A DNA stretch of 64,000 nt from Cichorium intybus (taxonomy: Eukaryota; Streptophyta; Magnoliopsida; Asterales; Asteraceae). Position 1 is the first letter of the stretch; every line of letters starts with the position of its first letter. Shown here one piece after another: positions 11,919 through 23,690 of this stretch. The notes beneath the pieces are model-generated. The model saw only the letters and a list, made by a program, of their open reading frames with translations. It was not told the origin of the DNA and ran no database searches. Both the position numbers and the translations under genes were made by a program. The stretch covers positions 83,622,857 through 83,686,856 of the forward strand of contig CM042017.1 of assembly GCA_023525715.1 (NCBI GenBank), in the 5' to 3' direction.

Positions 11919-12170
11919 AGTTTAGATAGATATTAAATATTGTTATTAGTCTTTAGATACATTTTGACATTGTCTATTACATTGTTCAAGGATTTAACTT
12001 TTAATAAAATTGTCATATTTTCTTTTAACACCTGTTGTCTGAAATTATCCTTGAAATGTTATATGAATGTGTTGATTAGTAATAACTTGAATGTTGATGC
12101 ATCCAAAGTGTTTGGATTCAAGAATTGTGTCATTTATGATTGTTAATACAAATGTTATAAGAATCAATTC

Positions 12171-12415
12171 AACCATAGGTCCAGTTGGACAGGACCTTGG
12201 AATCATTTGACTTAGAGTCACTTGATGAATTAGTTTCTTAATGTGTCAAGAAATGAATCAACCAAAGGTCCAGTTGGACAGGACTTTGGAATCATCTGAT
12301 TTGGAGTCAGATGATGATTAAGTTCTTTATAAAGCACATGTGGCAAGAAATGAATCACCCAAAGATCCAGAGGATAGGATTTTGGAATCAGTTGACTTAG
12401 AGTCAACTGAAGATT
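12171..12415 (+). repeat. Three tandem pre-integrase relics
   Basis: Copies start near 12171, 12260 and 12358, about 90-100 bases apart. Each has AGGTCCAGTTGGACAGGA-type wording (the third is more diverged) followed by TGACTTAGAGTCA or a close variant. Copy A has two copies and copy D one, so the number has grown within the non-autonomous lineage. Confidence 0.75.
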
Positions 12416-13854
12416 GCAAGTCTTGAACAAAGTCATAAGTTTACATAAATATGTAAAGGACATTGAGATTTAGAGCAACGGACACACCTGTTGTTGTGTA
12501 TTGCTAGAATCTTGATATAGAAAACAATTGTTTGTACTTCACGATATTCATCATTCAGTATGACGAATATGACATTGCTAATCGGGATAAGCAATTAAAT
12601 TGAAACCTCGAACAGTTCAAGGACTTCAAAGGAAGTACAAGTTCCACAGAACCTGAGCGATAACATAAACTGAGAAAAAGATTTCACAGTTCATTCTCTT
12701 CCAAGAATATTAATGGTTATAATGTGTCTTAGGGAAGATAATGGAGCATTGGTCGAAACAGTTTGATCCTCGGTGTATGAGATACATTGCCAATTAGTTT
12801 CCAATAAGATGAAAACTATACCTGTCAGTCCATATAAACCAAACACCGACCACATCCTAGACTAAGTAGGTCTTACAGACACTGCCTGAAATGTAAAGCT
12901 GGGATTATCCCACTTGTACATAGAAAGTCCAGGGTCTTGTAGTGTTCATCTGAACCTCATGACCAGCTGAACTTGATCAGCATTTTCGTTTCATTAGCTA
13001 TCCTACTGTAACTAAAGAGCTCTTTTAGAAAGAACTCATGGTCCAAGGAAACAGTGGGAGTTGGGACAGTCCTAAATGAGTTTTGGATTAGCAATGAAAG
13101 AACTTTTTAGTCATCACTAGGCTTGGAGTAGAAATCAGATTTCTGCTTTACAACTGACATTATCTCCTCTTAACCAGTAGTATTGATCACCATCATAAGT
13201 AGTTGTGATCGGGGTGACATACCGATTGGTGGTAAAACACTGCAGTTGGTACGGATTTGCAATCCGACTACTTGGAAGCATTGGTGAGCCCGGCTGCTGC
13301 CAAATAAGAGGACCTTAGGGCAAGACACGGACTGTGTGAAAATTTGATTGATTTTACACCTGGTTTAAAAACCAGTGGGAGTAACTGAATCATCAAAAGA
13401 AAGCAACATGGACATATACATACCTTCAGAGCATCTAGTTGAGTCGATACTCAGAGTCAAGCAATTGATTCCGAGTAAAGCACTCTCAATAGAAGATGAA
13501 ATCCGAGAGGATTCTCCATGGCATAGTGTGAGTCGTTAGTGGAGCATGTGTGGTTTACCGGCACACTAATAGGGACACACATAGAGCATGCCATTACAAA
13601 AGGTACATGGCCCCGGGTTTCGTCCCACGGGCATCTCGCAGGAAAGGATATTCAGATTCTCAAAATATGCCAAAGGATTGGATTTTGAGAAAGGGCTGAA
13701 AGATTTCCATTAAAATGTCAGAAAGGTTTAGATTCTCAAGATGTGCCATAAGTCCTGGATTTTGTGAATAGCCTATAACCGTGTCAAAGCTAGTGGGAGT
13801 CGCCGTTATCCACTATCCCCACATGTGGGATAAATAATGGTTCTAGGAAACGTC

Positions 13855-14180
13855 TCTTTTCATTACAAAGTGTAATGACTTGGTGTTAAGAGACGGATCG
13901 CTATGAAAGCCTTAATAGAAATACGGCATACTCAGGTGGTTGTAAACGACTATGAGATCCAGATTCTGCCAAGATGATCTTGATGAGATTCAAGATGCAT
14001 AGACTTAGGAAAAGTTTTTCTTATCATTGCAAAGTGTGATGACTTGGCATGAAAGAAATAAAGAAGGTGCAACATACTCATGTAATTCACAGTCATCTAT
14101 TGGAAAGATGAAATCGCCAGCATAGACCTAGCCATTGTAAGCATGATCTTGATAAGATTCAATATGCACGAGAAAAGTAT
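13855..14180 (+). repeat. Tandem duplication of about 168 bases in copy B
   Basis: AAAGTGTRATGACTTGG occurs near 13866 and 14030, and ATGATCTTGAT near 13975 and 14142. It is equivalent to 4060-4390 in copy A. Confidence 0.7.
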
Positions 14181-15405
14181 CTGAAAGGAAAATAGTTTTT
14201 CGAAAATCATGACACAAAGGATTATGAATAATCCTTGGATTCCGAAAGGGTTTGGAATAGGATTAAATCGGGTTCCACAAGTTTTGGATCGATCATAAAG
14301 TCATGAACATGTCCTGATAACTTAATGCTTAGGGCATAGTAAGTTGGATTCAGGACATTGCCTGGCTGGGAATACTGGATGGATTGGTTGAACTCAAGTG
14401 AGAATTCATTAGGAAATGATTAGGGTGAAAGTGATAGTATTAATTTGAAAGATTTTCAAAGTGGTAATTATTAACATCAGGACATGATGTTAAAGGACTT
14501 CATGGTTATAGAGTCTCGTTGGTATTCTGATGGAGCGCGTGTGGTTCACCGGCACATCATAACACCTCGAAATAGTCTTAGGGTGCAGACCCAGAACCAT
14601 AGGAAGTCACAGTACACATTCACAGAATGGAGTTAAAAGAGAAATTGACAGGATAACATATTGAGATGTTATCGGATGAGCATCCGATTGGATCATCTGC
14701 AATAAAATGTATAAGTATAAGATACTTTGGATACATAGAAAGAGTGTAAGGTTGATAAAGACATAGATGTAAAATTAGAATCGAAAGTTTAAAAGAAATC
14801 TTGAAACCGATAACAGTTTATGACAAGGTCCGACTTGGTGATTACCTTGTGGAGACTTGGTAATAAGCAGGAGTAGCTGCCAGTCAGATCTTTATGTTTC
14901 ACTTTTGCATGTTTTACTTCCCGAATAATTTAATTATTCAGATAGGTCCACAGTCGCCCATACTTTGGGAAGTAAGTATTGAATCAAGACTGTCATGAAT
15001 TGGTTTGTAGACTGTCTAAGGAGTTAGACATAGCAATAGGATTGCTACAACATTCATGAGTACTTAGAAATAGAGATTTGAGTATTGGATAAGCCCACGC
15101 TCAACAGATTGCTTCATGGATTATATCACAAGCAATGTTGAGACGATAATATCTTATGATCTTGAAGTGGAGAGATATGAGTTATGATTTACAAGGCAGT
15201 TGTTCATTGATAATATGAAAACGCATCGGTAACTCGATGTTATAAAACATGTTGTTGTGAATGATTTGACTTGTAAAAGATATAAGCATATAAGTCAAAG
15301 CTTATTCGTTCCTTGACCCTGATGGAAAACAGATATCTGTAGGCCTCTCGATGATTTTGAAGTTGACTAAAGTGCTGGCCAGCCTGGACTAAATTGATGT
15401 GTTCA

Positions 15406-15909
15406 ATTAGAAGCTATGCAGTTATCTCGGCCATAAACCTTATAGCGGTCACCTAGCAAGATTCGTTTTAGCGTTTATCGCGGTGGTATAGCGGTGGTAT
15501 AGCGGGGTTTTCTTTTTTTGTTACTTTTAGACTATTAATACTACGTATAATTAATATCACAAAAAGTTGCATAAAATATCACATAAAACATAGATAGTAT
15601 TCTAATATGAAAAGTGTCAAAGTGTCTCGACAAATCTCTATAACGATCCTACGCAATATCGCTATATCGGGCTCCTAAATCTCCTAAATCTCGGCAAATC
15701 TCGGACATTACCGCTATCTCGGGCAAATCTCGGACAATATCGCTATCTCGGGCTCCTAAATCTCGGCAAATCTCGGGCATTATCGGCGAGATTCTCGCTG
15801 GCGAGATTACTGACCGAGATTTTGATTTCTATCTCGGCCTAACCCCGCGAAACGCTATCTCGGCGCTATCTCGGCGAGATCTCGCGCGATTGACTGCATA
15901 GATTAGAAG
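15406..15909. mobile_element. hAT-type MITE, 488 bp, with 8-bp target duplication
   Basis: The element occupies 15414-15901. It begins CTATGCAGT and ends ACTGCATAG, a 9-base perfect terminal inverted repeat. It is flanked on both sides by ATTAGAAG (15406-15413 and 15902-15909). An 8-base duplication is the hAT signature. Copy A has the uninterrupted target (CAATTAGAAG near 5580), which confirms an insertion. The interior is rich in TCTCGG/CCGAGA subterminal repeats and has no coding capacity. Confidence 0.88.
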
Positions 15910-16131
15910 TTCTAAAGTCATAAGCAGAATCGGAAATCGGGAAACAGAGTATCGGACCGAGATTGATCTCAATCCATGTCTCGTGTCTGAAAATATCTTG
16001 TTGGACGAAGGATCATATGTTCACTTATCATTGGACAGAACTGACTAGGTCAGAGTTCGGCAGCGGTTTCTAGGAAGCTACAGTTGCTAATTAATTAGAG
16101 GTTAAATTGGTAATTTTAGTCATAGACTTAT

Positions 16132-16143
16132 CCAAGTGGGAGA
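16132..16143 (+). other. Polypurine tract of copy B
   Basis: CAAGTGGGAGA directly before the 3' LTR, the same as in copy A. Confidence 0.85.
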
Positions 16144-16144
16144 C

Positions 16145-16921
16145 TGTTGGATTAGGTGTCTAAGCCATGACTAATAATTAGTATTTATCTAATTAATAGT
16201 AGCATAGTCCATTTGGGTTGCCCTCATAGTTGGAGGATTGGCAGAAAGTCCGGTAGAGAGAAAGATTGATTTATTATGTGATTAATAAATCAATAGAAAT
16301 TAAATAAATAGTTTATTAATATATTTAAGTGATAATATATTAATTAGAAACTATAATAATTAATTAGAAATTTTTCTAGAATTAATTGGAATTAATTTGG
16401 CAGTTAAATTGATTAATTAAGGTGCAGGGACTAAAACTGTAATTATTCAATAGTTGAGTAAGTGACAGTTGAGTGAGTGAGAGTGGTGAACGAAATTATA
16501 TATGGAAACATATATATTTTCGATTTTGATAATGAGGATAAAAGGGTTTGAATTATTAAGATAAAGGCTTATCTTAATTTGAATTCAAAAAGGTTTATCT
16601 TTAAGGTTTATCTGATCACCATTTGGATCCTATAAATAGGGAGGCTCACCCTAACCCTAGAGCCACGATTTTGAAGCTCTCTAAGACGGTATTTTCGGCC
16701 AACAACTCCAAGCTAGGGTGTGACTACATTTGAGGCAAGAGGTTTCTGTTGCTTTGCTTCCAAGATTCACTAAAGGTTGGTTTTTCTTGATCTTTCTTTT
16801 AGTTTAATTCTTTTTGGGCCTTTTAGGAATTGTTATACGTTTAACTAGAAGAAAAACTTAGATCTATATAGGTTGCATGTGAACTTAGGATTTTTAGTTC
16901 ATAGTTGCAGAAAACCTTTCA
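16145..16921 (+). repeat. 3' LTR of copy B (777 bp)
   Basis: Same length as the 5' LTR and nearly identical. TATA box at 16631-16638. Followed by target duplication CATTA (16922-16926). Confidence 0.95.
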
Positions 16922-16926
16922 CATTA
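16922..16926. repeat. Right target duplication CATTA of copy B
   Basis: Matches 8844-8848. Confidence 0.95.
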
Positions 16927-17465
16927 AATTCCTATAACTTTGAGATTCATTGACTAAGGTCAATGTCATGTTAATCTCAGTCATGCTCATCTCAATCCAT
17001 GACAGGGATGTCGTGGATCATGGATAAGATGGTGGATCAACCATGCAAAACGCGTCATTCCCGACTCAAGATACACTTAAGTATCGCGAGTTCCACATCA
17101 CCTTTAATTATAATCTCCATTTGACGTGTCGGTTAACTACACAGCTTCGTCAACATATTATAACGAAAGCGTGCGTTTTTCATAAGTAGCATATGATTCA
17201 CGTTTTTTTTTTAATTAAATTTGAGACTTTTGTTTTAATACTTTAAGTTAATACTTTTTAACTTGAAACATTGCCCTATCAAACCCTTTTAGTAACTCCA
17301 CTCAGGAAAAATGTGGCAAGCGGTGAGGGTGGTAAGCAATAAATGCTATTTAAGAACCGACCTCATTAGGAATCATAAGAAACCTCCTTCAAACCTTCTA
17401 AACACCTTTTTAAAAGTGGGTAAGCCTATTCATGGTTTGATCAATATTTTTATTTAATATTTAAG

Positions 17466-17466
<1 letters not shown>

Positions 17467-17529
<63 letters not shown>

Positions 17530-17530
17530 A
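17467..17530. repeat. (TA)n microsatellite in the copy D leader
   Basis: About 64 bases of alternating TA with one TTT interruption. The homologous position in copy C (25705-25783) is also expanded. Confidence 0.95.
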
Positions 17531-17940
17531 ATTGTAATATATAATAAATTAATTTTAAACATTTTAAAATTTATGTTTATCCATTAATTCCATTAACACA
17601 ATGTTAATTATTAATTTAAACATTACCCTAATTAATCATTTTTGCATATAAGGAAATAAGGGTTAACTTGGAGGCTAAGCAAGTTAGGAAACTTGCAAGG
17701 AAATTGAGGATTGTAAACCCTAGCCGTCATGTCTTAGTGAACAAGCAAAGGCCCAAGGGAATTACCTAAACCCTAGAATTTTTCGAAAGACGCATCTAGA
17801 AACCCTAATCAGCGAAATCCATAACATGCAATTTCTAGAATGATTCTAGCATAAACCCTATGATTTTCGAAAAACACAAGCATGCAAACATAATTCACAA
17901 TTCAATTTTGATCTAAAGTGCATACAACCTATAAACATAG

Positions 17941-17952
17941 ACTCTGATACCA
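17941..17952 (-). other. Primer binding site of copy D, one mismatch
   Basis: The minus strand reads TGGTATCAGAGT, matching the initiator-tRNA-Met site in 11 of 12 positions. It lies one base inside the LTR at 17954. Confidence 0.8.
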
Positions 17953-17953
17953 C

Positions 17954-18651
17954 TAAAGGTATTTGATCAATAATAAATAACAAAACTATTTGCACAATGG
18001 AAGACTTAACAGAAACAAATCACAAGTTCATGCAAAATTCAAGCATAGATCATAATGTTCATAACAATTAGAGAAACTAAGCAATGAATTATGAATTCAT
18101 ACATTTGTTTAGATGTAAGGATCCAAACCAGAATCTCTCTAATGATTTACACCCAAGAACACCAGAAAACCATACTGACAGAACTTCCTTTAGGTGAAAG
18201 AGCAAGATCCAAAACCCTTGAAAAGGGTTATGAAAATCGCCAAAAGGAGAGGAATGGAGAGCAGGAGAGGTGGCATCTCACAAGGAGGCAAAAGGGATGA
18301 TTAAGGTTTTATCCCTACGCCTATATCAATACTGGAGGGCTCCTAGGGTTTTAAACTTAATGAGCCTACTTACACATTGCCCCTAGACTGCTTTAGTTAA
18401 TTAAACTCTTTAATTAATCACAATCCAGTCCCTATAATTAATTTCTTCAAATTAATTCCAAATTAATTTATTAGTTAATTACCAACTAGTTTCTAATTAA
18501 TTTATCACAACATGACAAGTTAATAACTAATTTCTGCCAATCTATTTTTGTCATTGTTTGTCTTTAGTGGTCCGTGAGGGCAACCCAAAAGGACTCTGCC
18601 ATTATTAGAAATCTCACCAATAGTTAATGACATTGGACACTATTTCCAACA
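17954..18651 (-). repeat. 5' LTR of copy D (about 698 bp)
   Basis: The minus strand starts at 18651 with TGTTGGAAATAGTGTCC and runs to 17954 beside the primer site. It is related to the copy C LTR (19403-20119). The small open frame at 18091-18300 lies within it and is not a gene. Confidence 0.85.
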
Positions 18652-19402
18652 AAAAGATGGTTGGGAAAATGATAAGCAATTTTCAAAATGAATTTTGGAT
18701 AAGTTGAAATAAGTTGTTATCTATAAGTAAGGAGCTCTGTACTTTTCAAATTGGCTTATAGAATATGGAGATCAAAAAGACCAAATTGCCCTTACAAACC
18801 CTTTTATGTGTATATTGTTTTTTTCGGATCCAACTTTCACGCCTCCTTTACAGTTTCATCCACTCCTTCAAGTGGCAAATTTTTTCTTCTTCTCTGGTAG
18901 AACCGAAGCTACAAGTATGATATGCTTCTTCAAAGCTTCATTTTTTCTTTTTGTATAATACCAATGGACAACTCAAGGTTCCATTTATTTTTTCTTTCTC
19001 TGAGAATATCGTTTTTTTGTGAATCAACTTCTGTGGATTGATTTTTTGTTGCTGGGTCGGTAATCTAGACTGATCGATTTTCTGTTACTGGTTTTATGTA
19101 GATCAATATTATATGGATCTGTCAAAGCTTCGATTTTGTTCTTGTTTTTCTACTTCAGGTATGACTATGGACTTATGTTGCTTCAAATTCTGTGAATTGC
19201 ATTTTATGGGTGTATTGATCAGTTAACGTTACTTCAGTTTTTCTGTGAATGAAATAAGACTTGTTAGTCTGTGAATCAGTTAAAAGATTTGTTAATGTTG
19301 CTTCAAATGTTTGTATATCATTTATAATATCTGTTAGTGTGTGATCTCATTCAGTTTTCTCTCTCATTATGTTTGTAAAGATCTGTTAGTGTCTATCATT
19401 AT
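18652..19402. other. Spacer between copies D and C, no gene seen
   Basis: A/T-rich sequence with T-rich tracts, a possible GTATGA splice donor after TTCTACTTCAG near 19156, and the phrase CTGTTAGTGT repeated near 19329 and 19384. It looks like the 5' untranslated or promoter flank of a lost gene, but no coding frame is present. AAAAG at 18652 would be the target duplication of copy D; its partner is outside the window. Confidence 0.4.
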
Positions 19403-20119
19403 TGTTGAGATTTTTATAGATTAACAAATTAATCATGTAGCGGAAGATGAAAACATATTAAATCCCATAAACTAAGCAGATTAACCAAAGAAGAATTATC
19501 ATGTTCATAATTAGGATCGTATGTTCTAAGCAATTGCATCAACAACAATATGAATTATGATTCATACCCTTGTTTGGATGTAAAGATCCAAACCAGAATC
19601 CCTCTAATGATTCACACCTAGGAACACCAGAAGAACAAACAGACAAAAACCCTTCTGGCTTGAAGAAATCGATCCAAAAACCATTGGAAAGGGTTTGTGG
19701 ATTTTGACAAAGGGAAAATAGAGGGAGAAGGTGAGGTTGGCGACTCACTTTGGAGTGTTGAGATGCCTAAAGGTTTGACCACAAGGCCTCTATTTGTAGT
19801 GGAAGGTTCCTAGGGTTCTAAACTTAAGGAGCTTTCTAGCAGCCGCACACCCTGGACTTGTTTCTATTAATTAAACCTTTAATTAAGTGCAACCCAATCC
19901 TTCTAATTAATTTCTATAAATGAATTCCAAGTTAATTTATCGATTAATTTTTGATTCATTTATAGATTAATTTATTTATCAATAAATTAATAAACTAATC
20001 ATTCCTCTATCTTTTCGTCTAATGTTTGTTTTTACTGGGTCGTAAGGGCAACCCAAAAGGACCATGCTATTATTAGAAATATCAGCACAAATTAATGACC
20101 TTGGACACTATTTCCAACA
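19403..20119 (-). repeat. 3' LTR of copy C (717 bp)
   Basis: The plus strand reads TGTTGAGATTTTT to TATTTCCAACA, with TG/CA ends. The right boundary is set by the polypurine tract. The open frame at 19539-19748 inside it is not a gene. Confidence 0.88.
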
Positions 20120-20134
20120 GTCTCCCACTTGGAC
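20120..20134 (-). other. Polypurine tract of copy C
   Basis: The minus strand reads GTCCAAGTGGGAGAC directly before the LTR start TGTTGG. Confidence 0.85.
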
Positions 20135-22744
20135 ATGTCATCAACTTTGTGTGGTCTGATACTTTCAGATAATCAGCAAAGAGTGTAACATCCAATACAA
20201 CTTGGGACGACCCTTAGATAAGAGATCATTTATTCCTCTATTCTACAATATATCTTTGAGAACTTGGGACATGGATAAGGTCAATTCCTAAAAGTTCAAA
20301 TTATGTGTCCCAATAGAGATTTATGATGACTACAGAATTGAACACATCAATTTAGTCCGGACTCGGCCGACTACTTTAATGTCAACATCAAATCATCGAG
20401 AGGCTCATAGATATCGCTTCTCCTTGTTAGGGCAGAAGGAACAGATAAACTATGACTACATTGTCTCTGTCTATTTCATCATGTCATACATGGACATACT
20501 TTTTATGACTACCAATTATGGACAATGTTTGAGTAGACCAATGTATAATAGAATCATAGTAAAAATCCTCATGCATCTCTGTTTGAATAATAAAAGATAT
20601 TACCATCCTAGATTACTTGTGACTTAATCCATTAAGTAATTTCTAGGTGCGGGTTGTTCCGATACTTGAATCTCTATCAAGTACTCATGAGTGTTAGTCG
20701 CAATCTCCATGCTATGTCTAGTCACTATAGACAATCTACTAATACTCCATGATAGTCTTAAATCACTACTTGCTTCCAAGAGTACGACCGACTGTGGAAT
20801 TTTAAGTAAATTAATACTCGAGAAGTGAGTTCTAAACATGCTAAAGCGAAACAAGGTATTAAATTAATGTAAATGGTAGCAACCCAACTCATTATCAAGT
20901 CTCCACATGATAATCACCAAATCATATACTCCCTCTGTCCCAAAATGATAGTCCATGTTTCCTTTTTAGTTTGTCTCAAAATGTTAGTCCACTTCTAAGT
21001 ATAAATGACATCTTTACCAAAATACCCCTAACTGTAATTGTAACAGCCAACACATCTAGTACCGGTATTAAATGCAAAGAAAGGGTAAAACAATCATTTT
21101 GTGGGAAAAAGTAAGATGCATTTAATGTTTTCTTAATCTGTGTGTTTTTTGTCTGTGGACTATCATTTTGGGACGGAGGGAGTACAATTTAATATTATTA
21201 TATGTTTCATGTTCTATTAACTATTAGCTAAAACTTAATTGTCTATGTACCCAAAATGACCTTCATTTTGTTCTGTGTCATTCTCATTGCAGATTATTCA
21301 ATCGATACCCTTCAAATGATATCTCATCTGTGATGTTATTTTCTATCCTAATTCAACTTTGGAGTATGGTGGTACTCCTTGAGTATTTTCTTTGACTTCT
21401 CATGGCCCTCGAGTTCCTTAGTCAAGATGACTGCACCCTCGGTGTCCAGAAGATTTCAAGGTGTTCATTGATGTTGAGAACAAGAATCAAGATACTAATG
21501 AAATCCTTCTACCAAGCAGTCTCTTATACAACATCACTAGCTGATAGGTATACTTGGACTTTCATATGGAGTTAGCCACCAATTTTAGCTTTGGAACCTT
21601 TCCAAATTATCATATTTCCCATTCATCCTAAATATAATTCCTTGTTTTTCTCATGGGTGCTTAATAATGCTTTCAACCACCGTCTATTGACATTTGTCAA
21701 GTTTGTCTTGAAACTGCCTTACCATGCTCCAAGCATATAAGTTTTCAGTACTAGTATATGCTATGACACTTATGATCGTTCCTACAACAAAAGCTCATAG
21801 GACTCGACTCATATTGTTCGGTGCTTCTCTAGTACGGTAACATTGATTCTCAATTAATTTTGTGCCATGATTAGAAACCCCTTTCTTGGAGTCATGTATC
21901 TTGAATTTCTTCATGATCACATTCTTGATGTATTTTGGCTAAGTCCCTTCAGAAATTTTCATATATCTCTATAGATTCTTATACCACGTGTGTACATTGT
22001 ATCTCATTAATCCTATTATAGTGAAACATTTCTTAAAGCCAAATCATTACACTTTGTAACAATGAGAAATGGTTTCCTATAAGCTGTATGTTATCAACAC
22101 ACATTATCAGGCAGACTATAATATTACTCCTACTAGCTTTGATATAATCACATGACTTATTTATGCTTCATGAAAATCCAAACTCTTTGGCATTTTATGA
22201 CTACAAAGATTCCAGCTGCAAGGTGCTTGTTTGATTCTATAGATGAATCTTTCAAGCTTTGTACACTTTATTTGGATATTTGGCATGTTCAAAAGCCTTC
22301 TGATTGTGCCATATGCACAATCCCTTTGGTTTTGCATTTAAGGAAAGCGGTCTAAAACATCCACTTTGTCATGTCTCACAAGGTGCATATATGGCAAACA
22401 ATATCTCAATAGATTCTTTCTCAGCTGCTGATGAGAGTGCTTTTCTTAGAATCAATTTCTTGAGTTCGAGTATGGCCCTACTCAACCAGTCGTGCTTTGA
22501 ATGTGTGTACATTACTATCCATGTCGTTTTCCTTTGATAATCTAATTACTCCTACTGGTTTTCAGGCCAGGTGTAAGATCGATCAAATTTGAAACATAGA
22601 CTGAATCTCGCTTTCTAAGTTCTCTTTAATTTGGAAGCTACTGGGCCCACCAATGCTTCCATGTAGTTGGATAACTCATCCTTCCTAACTTAGTGTTTTA
22701 CTACTAATCAGCAAGTCACTTTCAGTAATATGAGACCATAATAC
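20135..22744 (-). other. Decayed 3' interior of copy C
   Basis: This should hold the reverse transcriptase and RNase H part. I see only short, stop-filled relics and no assignable motif. A Stowaway MITE (20929-21182) is inserted. Small open frames such as 20379-20627 and 22152-22355 show no family signature. Confidence 0.6.
20927..21184. mobile_element. Stowaway-type (Tc1/mariner) MITE, 254 bp
   Basis: The element occupies 20929-21182 between TA dinucleotides (20927-20928 and 21183-21184), the Tc1/mariner target duplication. The terminal inverted repeats begin CTCCCTCYGTCCCAAAATGA and agree at all but one of the first 27 bases. No coding capacity. Confidence 0.93.
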
Positions 22745-23690
22745 TCATTAGAGTGACTAACTCTACTAGACTTGCAAAGAGGTGTTGGTATGTCTTTAAT
22801 AAGAGTCTTATCCTCTAGTTAAGTGCTAGTGTTAACTAAAGGTTCTTTTAATTTGTTGACCCTTGAACCCCTTCAAGATTACTCTTACTCCCAATAGCTT
22901 CTTTGGATATGAGCTCTTTGAAAGACTCTTCTTTGAGACACAAACACTTTGCTCTCGAATGACTTGTACAAAAAGTATCCAAATTACTTGCGGGATGACC
23001 AATGAAGTGATACTATTGTGATTAGGATCAGGCTAGTTATGAGTTTCGGATGAAAACTTCACAACCCCAAACTTTGACATGTATCAGCAAGGGATGAACC
23101 CCACTTCACATTTCAGATGGTGTCTGTGCAACCTACTTAGTTGAAATGTGGTTTAAGGTATTTGTGGTTTCTAAGGTCTAATTTTTCGGATTTTGACTGG
23201 AAGTGTGTCCCGACACATCGAGGATCGAACCATTTCAAATAATGTTTGACTTCTCAACTAAGACACACTATAATACTGTAGTGTTCTAAGAGGAGATCAC
23301 TACGAAAACTATTTCTTAGTTTCTAATGATGCTCATAAGACTCATTACTCAGAAACTTTAATTTAGTTGATTTTATACTTCACTTATGAAACCTTCGAAC
23401 AATTCAAAGTTTCTAACCAATGTATATTCCAATAAACAAAGCTATATTTGCTAAACTGTTTAGCAAATGCAATGGAGTATCACTTATTGTGTATAGTGGC
23501 AGATCTGGACAGTCCACAAGGACCAATGTAGATATTGCCCAATAATCTTAATTCTTTTCACATCTCTATGTGAATTATGACTTTGTCAATTTACCAATTT
23601 AAAAAAGAGTTGCATGTATCATATGACTCTAAGTCAAATGATTCCAAAATCCTGTCCACTTGGATCTTTGGTGATGTAATTCTTGTTTAA
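22745..23690 (-). pseudogene. Copia integrase relic of copy C
   Basis: Base-level match to the integrase remnant of copy D (6528-7470), for example TAACTAAAGGTTCTT near 22830 and 6620 and ACACAAACACTTTG near 22937 and 6730. Many stops and indels. Identified only through that similarity. Confidence 0.75.

Larger units (their letters stand above)
11919..16131 (+). other. Non-coding interior of copy B
   Basis: Decayed sequence colinear with copy A 2171-5812, with no reading frame I can assign. It contains three tandem pre-integrase relics (12171-12415), GGAGCGTGTG motifs (13540-13567, 14531-14558), internal GTGGGAG motifs near 13051, 13371 and 13790, a duplication of about 168 bases (13855-14180) and a hAT-type MITE (15414-15901). 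Confidence 0.7.
8849..16921 (+). mobile_element. Complete young non-autonomous Ty1/copia-type element, copy B
   Basis: An 8073-base element with two 777-base LTRs, perfect CATTA target duplications, an initiator-tRNA-Met primer site directly after the 5' LTR and a polypurine tract directly before the 3' LTR. By eye the LTRs differ at two positions only (near 9082/16378, G versus A; near 9391/16687, A versus C), so insertion was recent. Apart from one gag-like ORF (10995-11918) the 6.5-kb interior carries no readable protease, integrase, reverse transcriptase or RNase H. It was therefore presumably mobilised in trans by an autonomous relative (inference). It is inserted in the leader of copy D. 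Confidence 0.95.
16922..17940 (-). other. 5' leader of copy D (right part)
   Basis: The noncoding leader of minus-strand copy D resumes after copy B, colinear with 25160-26180 of copy C. It contains a (TA)n run at 17467-17530 at the same relative place as the one in copy C. Confidence 0.8.

Noticed and set aside
18091..18300. 69-residue frame in the copy D LTR
   Set aside because: Lies wholly within an LTR and is not kept open in the matching LTRs of copy C.
18652..19402. A host gene 5' end (pyrimidine-rich leader, possible GTATGA donor)
   Set aside because: No coding frame or matching downstream exon is present, so only a spacer is reported.
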